Shown piece after piece: positions 59,280 to 64,000 of a stretch of DNA of 64,000 nt (within the stretch, counting starts at the first letter, position 1; each line of letters starts with the position of its first letter). This DNA is from Elysia crispata. Taxonomy: Eukaryota; Mollusca; Gastropoda; Plakobranchidae. The stretch is from assembly GCA_033675545.1 (NCBI GenBank), contig JAWDGP010004573.1, positions 931,001-995,000 on the forward strand, read 5' to 3'. The translations under genes and the position numbers were made by a program. The notes below the pieces were generated by a model, which saw only the letters and a program-made list of their open reading frames with translations, did not search any database and was not told the origin of the DNA.

Positions 59280-59784
59280 GTGAGTGGGATTTGTCATACA
59301 AGGGCCGATTACTGGCGTCTTGCTGGCCTAAGTCGACCCATTATCCCCACCTCGAGAGCGCCCTACTGAACGTAATCCAAACCATATTGGACAGGCGGCG
59401 CTAGCAGAAATCCCAGCTCTGCTTGACTGCTGGGACCGATTATCTACACCCGGACGATAATCCCCAGCCGTGACCAAAAGCCGCCATATTGGGCGTATAG
59501 CGGGCACATTGCGCTACATGTCACCAATTGCAATTAATCCGCTCATGATGGAATTAAATGCGTTTGGACTCGGGTCCTCCAAAATCTTGAGCGACTTTGT
59601 CCTCAAGAAGACACCACCACTGCAGTTTTGAAGAGGTGGGGTGGACATTTAAAGCCAATTAGTGGATTCTGTTTGAACCACAGAAAACGTTAGCGGACGT
59701 GCATTGTGCACACTGGTCTTACTTCTGTTGCGTAGCATTAACTTGGTGCGATCCTTGTGTTGAGCGGTCTGTGTTTATCCAAAG
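59280..59784 (+). promoter_or_regulatory. CpG-rich putative Olig promoter / 5' UTR exon
   Basis: The GC- and CpG-rich stretch stands out from its AT-rich flanks about 2.3-2.8 kb upstream of the Olig ATG. It holds several TAATCC/GATAATCC (K50 homeodomain-like) cores, a GCCGCCATATTG box resembling YY1, and a ttaaa element near 59650. It ends in an AAAG|gtatgc donor at 59784 that could pair with the acceptor at 62060, giving a 2.3-kb 5' UTR intron as in vertebrate OLIG2. The motifs are visible. The promoter role is inference. Confidence 0.45.
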
Positions 59785-62060
59785 GTATGCATAATATTTT
59801 TAAAGCAGTTTTTTTCTGTTATGATTTTTGTTATCTTTTCGCCCCGCGAAAAATGCAAACAAACCCCCAAAAATTGAATTTTCATTTAAATAAAAAAAAT
59901 AGCATTAGTTTATTATCTTCGTCCACAGCAAGTAAGTATTTAATCGTCGAGTTGTAGAGAAAAAAATTATGCTCAAAACTTCCCTTGCGCCATGTCAAGT
60001 GGAATAAAATTATTTATTGCAAATAAAAAGTATCACTCACCTTGAATTTTTCAGCCTAGGTGAAAAAATAATATTTCACATCCACGCCAATGAAGAGATA
60101 TCTTTATTAAATCAAGGAAAATTTTTGTTTAGAAATAAATTCACAATTCACAATAAATCTTTAACTTGTCATATGGAAGAAGTAATATAATTGATCAATT
60201 TAACAAAAATTCTGTGTCTGTAACATCTACATACATAACGAAAATAACAACGCGTTGAAACAACTTAGCTAAATTTCTATATAGACTATAGCATTAAAAG
60301 CGGTTCCGCAGATACAAAAATGAAATTTTGAAAATGAAAAAGAAATACTTTAGAAATTGCTTCCTTGCACTGCCAATGCGATTCCGGCATCAGCGAGTTG
60401 ATTGTTATCATTGTAGATTAAAGGTCATCAACAATATCACGTCACCCTTCACTATATTGCGTTAAATTTTGTAGCATCATTCCATGATATCCACTTCTAC
60501 CATGGGCAGTATTATGTTATATTTTCATCTAATCGCCAGGTGTACACATTTTTAAGACTCCACGTGAATTCCAATTATTAGACTGGTGTTTGCCTTTCAA
60601 AATGGATGTCATAAACCGTCGACACATTACTTGCCCAATTGTATTTCTAAATTAAGCGTGTTGTGTTCTTCTTAGTATTTCCTAATCCTGACCTTGTAAT
60701 TTTGGATAATCATGAAGAATTCCGAAAGATACATCTCTATTTAAATGTTTGAAGTCTTTATGTATTTTTCTGAAAAATATTCCAAGTTTCATAGCCGTGG
60801 AGCAAACTGAACTTAACATTGGCATCGAACAGTCTTAGTTTTGTTTAAAATGAGAATTTTTCCTTGTATTCCAGATTTTACCCAACGAGGACAATGTCTT
60901 TTCTATTGTTTTTCTTTTTTTAATTTTAAATTGTCTTAGCCATTACCCATCATGATTAGAAGATTAGAAAAGGAGTCAACTTCCTCTAAAGTTTATTTCC
61001 TCATTATCCAATCGGCACTCGTTGATTCTACTATATCTTTGATCCTATCGACTTTGATAGATTTATATTTATTCCAATATGGAATTGTCTACGCCTTGTT
61101 TTTAAGAATGAGGAAGAAGAGCCACACCACCTGCCTAATCAAAAATATCAAGTTGTGTGCAAATAGCCTGAAATGCTTTCAAATACTATAATTAAGTTAT
61201 TAAAGCCTGGATTAATAATTTTTTGCAATATTCCAGAAGTGATTCTCATTCCTTATTTTCGGATAAATACCATTTAATAACATTTATATTCCCCTTTAGT
61301 ACATTACAGAAGAACTTCTTTCATAAAAACATCAGTGGCAAAATCATCCCATTTAGAAAATTCAAATTAAACTAAAAAATTAGAAAGTTTGCTTGGAAGC
61401 AATTCCAAAATCAAAAGAAGCACGCAATTAAGTTTCCTTTGTGATATTCTTAGCCCTGCCAACAGAAGCCAAAATTGTTATGCAAAAAGAAAAACTGTTC
61501 AGATTTTAAACATAGGATAGCTATTTGCGGCAATCTCCTCTGCTTAAGAGCTGTTTGGTTAAGGCCAGTACAATTTGAATTAATCCTCAAAAAGCTTTTT
61601 TCTCCTTCTAAAACCATGTTGCACAAATGAAAAGTTCACTAGATTCTATTGTCTTAGAAAGTAAATGCTAAAATAAGTGTCTTTGAGTCAGTTATAAGTT
61701 CGGGAATTCGGGCTGCTAATTGCCATGGCTTCAAAATAACATCCTAACCAGAACTAACATTACATTTACATTAATGTCTTATCGCACAAAAAATACTTCG
61801 ACTGCAATGGCAATTTTCGATGCTCATTAATTTTGATTGTCTTACTGCAGAGCTTTTTTTTTTTTTTCTTTTACCCACCTCTCTCTTCTCTTCTCTTTTC
61901 TTTTCTTTCTTTTCTTTTGTGCTCTGCCCTCATCTCCCTTCCCCACAGAAACCTTTTTCTTTATAGACAAAGCTTTTCTGTCTCCAAAAAAGCCTATATA
62001 TATATATATATGTCGCCAAAAATACTAGACCTAAATTTCAGTTTACATTTTATCTGTCAG
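59785..62060 (+). other. Putative Olig 5' UTR intron
   Basis: AT-rich DNA bounded by AAAG|gtatgc and a tatctgtcag acceptor, with a pyrimidine-rich stretch at 61850-61960 and (TA)n at about 61998-62011. No internal gene seen. Confidence 0.4.
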
Positions 62061-62067
62061 GTTAGCA

Positions 62068-63300
62068 ATGTCAAACCTGAGAGGGCTGTGTTCAACCAGC
62101 ACCACTTCGCCTGCCTCATCCTGCTCCCCTACAAGCGAGAGTGAGTGTGTGGAGAACGTGGACGTTGTCGAGGATGACAATGTTACCGGCATGAGCATTC
62201 CCCGCGGCTTTTTGCCCGTAGGCGCAGTATCGCGATGGCGAGATGGCCTGCTCAAAGGCTCTTTGGACGCTGGCAAGATTAGAGATACAACTCCAGACCA
62301 CAGAATTAACTCTACGGAGGCTCGAGACTCCAGGAGGAATAGTATAGAGGAAAAATATCACGAAATAGGAAGATTGTCAGGGTACATCGAAGAAAATGAC
62401 GACTTATGTAGTCCTACAGGTAAAGATGATACCGTTCATACTCATGGCCTTAACCTAAAATATTCTCAACATTCGCAGCCAGATGCAAAGCGGTCAGTTA
62501 GTGCGAGATATTCCCAGGAAGAACTTCGAGAACTGCGCTCCAAGATCAACAGCCGGGAGAGGAGACGAATGCATGATCTTAATTCAGCTATGGACTCTTT
62601 ACGTGATGTCATGCCTTACGCCAAAGGCCCAAGCGTGCGGAAGCTGAGCAAGATCGCGACTCTGACACTGGCAAGGAATTATATCCAGATGTTGAACAAG
62701 TCTGTCGAGGAGATGAAACAGCTCTTGGAGGATGTTTACAGATCCGGTGGAAACGTAGGTCCTGGAGGCGGATCTGCTGGAGGTCCCTTATCGCTATCAC
62801 ATCATCCATATTATCTTAGCCATGCTGGAAAAGTTCAGCAGCAACAACAGCACTCCAGCTTCCTGACCACTCACCCTGGTCATCCACACCCTCACTCGCA
62901 CCTCACGTTACCCGGGTCTCCGAGCAGCACCCAAATTCAAGCAGTATCCCTGGCGGCAGCAGCCGCAGCAGCGGCGGCAGGATTTCCTCAAACACATCTT
63001 AGCTCGTTGCAACTCCATCATCCGCACCCTCAACACTCGCATTCATACCTTCCTCCACCTCCTCCACCACCGCTGTTGTCCTCTTCAGACCACGGAACCA
63101 CGACGCCTCATCAGTCTCATTTATATATTCACCCACCAGCGGCAGCACCACTGCAGCAGTCTTTAGCTTACAGCTCCTCACGAGGCAGTGAGCCTGTCAG
63201 CTCCCCTAGTTTGTTACAAGCAGTGTCAAGCGTTCAAAGTACCAGGTCCTTTAACATCACACGCCCAGCCAGAGATACCACCTACCCTCGGCACCAGTAG
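62068..63300 (+). CDS. Olig: Olig-family bHLH transcription factor
   Basis: The nuclear bHLH factor binds E-boxes; in bilaterians Olig genes act in neural and glial progenitor specification. The 410-residue open frame has a bHLH at about residues 159-217. [20 protein letters not shown] and [17 protein letters not shown] are diagnostic of Olig rather than Beta3/bHLHe22, which has [12 protein letters not shown] and AHSPSVRKL. An acidic/serine N-terminus precedes it. Beyond it lie Gln, His/Pro and Ala tracts (A296-A304) and a Pro run. Seven bases upstream of the ATG is a splice acceptor (tatctgtcag), so a 5' exon exists. The C-terminus changes character near 63250, and an overlapping +1 frame carries a more Olig-like tail (see findings). 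Confidence 0.93.
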   Translation: MSNLRGLCSTSTTSPASSCSPTSESECVENVDVVEDDNVTGMSIPRGFLPVGAVSRWRDGLLKGSLDAGKIRDTTPDHRINSTEARDSRRNSIEEKYHEIGRLSGYIEENDDLCSPTGKDDTVHTHGLNLKYSQHSQPDAKRSVSARYSQEELRELRSKINSRERRRMHDLNSAMDSLRDVMPYAKGPSVRKLSKIATLTLARNYIQMLNKSVEEMKQLLEDVYRSGGNVGPGGGSAGGPLSLSHHPYYLSHAGKVQQQQQHSSFLTTHPGHPHPHSHLTLPGSPSSTQIQAVSLAAAAAAAAAGFPQTHLSSLQLHHPHPQHSHSYLPPPPPPPLLSSSDHGTTTPHQSHLYIHPPAAAPLQQSLAYSSSRGSEPVSSPSLLQAVSSVQSTRSFNITRPARDTTYPRHQ

Positions 63301-64000
63301 CTTGTTCCAGACCCCTACAGCACATCCGTGCACATGCGCGAGTGTCACGGCCTACTCGGGACTGCAACTCTCAGGGCGCTCGTCGAGTGTTGGCACAGAC
63401 CTCATCTCCGAGGTGAATGGGAAGCGTGCGGCCAACGTTATGTCTTAGACTAATCAAATTACTTTATTCTCCTGACTTAAGTTTCCTACAACCCTTCCAG
63501 GTTGACAGGTTTCTCTTCATTTGTATTTCATAACAATCATGTTAAGCTATTCTTTTTTTTCCTTTTTTTTTTAATAGGAAGAAAAGTTTTCACATGGCAT
63601 TGCTGCAACACTTTTAAAAGAACGGAAGGAAAAAGAAGATCGCTTATGAGGAAAAGCTTAAATGAAAGAATTACGAACTATAAGAGGAAAGGAGTCCAGA
63701 TTCTAACCATCACCATAAACGATAAAATGAAGCGTTTTGGCTGGGCTTGATGAAGTGGTCAGTTACTGATAATACCGTTGCTACAATGATTGAAGAGAAT
63801 TGATAACTAGAGAAAAATGTTGGAAAAATGGAAGGGGTGATTTGTAGAGAGCTGTTATCTTGAACATGATAAAAAACATGAGAGAAACTTCCTGTTATCA
63901 TGCAAAGGATTCATGGAGGTCAGGGTTAGACTACTTAAAACCTGAGTGTGAGCCCTACTTGTACATTTCATTTCTATTGGTTATCGATTGTTACATTTTT
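63301..64000 (+). other. Olig 3' region
   Basis: The first 150 bp remain coding-like in the +1 frame: open to 63448, GC-rich, containing HPCTCASV. Past that the DNA becomes AT-rich and looks like 3' UTR. I see no clear AATAAA plus cleavage context before the window ends, and no other gene. Confidence 0.5.

Noticed and set aside
62116..63181. Minus-strand frames within the Olig exon
   Set aside because: Antisense shadows of a strongly supported bHLH coding exon.

Overview
The window is AT-rich eukaryotic (animal) DNA with spliced genes, large introns and very many microsatellites: (GA)n, (TA)n, (ATT)n, (TAG)n, (CTT)n and palindromic TCTAGA/AGATCT hexamer runs. Protein family content, tRNA-derived SINE pieces, a degraded non-LTR retrotransposon and the TCTAGA repeats suggest a lophotrochozoan, most likely a gastropod mollusc. 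The species assignment is inference.

Three protein-coding genes can be reconstructed by hand, each with GT-AG splice sites and consistent phases. (1) A chloride intracellular channel gene (CLIC/EXC-4 type) on the minus strand, 21525 down to 4855, has four coding exons, 289 aa and a glutaredoxin-like CPIC motif. (2) A FANCG (XRCC9) homologue, a Fanconi anaemia core-complex subunit, on the minus strand, 45276 down to 30124, has thirteen coding exons and about 696 aa. It is the most informative gene here, because the open frames are short and scattered and no single one identifies it. (3) An Olig-family bHLH transcription factor on the plus strand, 62068-63300, has a 410-aa open frame in one exon, with a splice acceptor just before its ATG. 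A CpG-rich segment at about 59.28-59.78 kb looks like its promoter and 5' UTR exon, and an isolated exon at 55608-55692 would splice onto it in frame.

Layout: 1-4.85 kb, downstream of CLIC with microsatellites; 4.86-21.5 kb, CLIC with a 12.5-kb second intron full of GA and ATT repeats and a SINE relic; 21.5-30.1 kb, intergenic, with an NRF1-like site, (TA)n/(GA)n tracts, a dead LINE copy on the minus strand and a large (TAG)n array; 30.1-45.3 kb, FANCG, with a tRNA-derived SINE relic just past its stop codon (inside the last intron) and a 619-bp pogo/Tigger-like MITE in intron 11; 45.3-55.6 kb, repeat-rich intergenic DNA; 55.6-64 kb, Olig regulatory region, CDS and 3' UTR.

The genes have unrelated cell roles (thioredoxin-fold membrane/redox protein, crosslink repair, neural/glial fate bHLH). 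CLIC-Olig linkage does recall the human CLIC6-OLIG1/2 region. Across the window, long GA/CT tracts are purine on the plus strand up to about 50.2 kb and pyrimidine from 52.5 kb on, matching the change in gene orientation.
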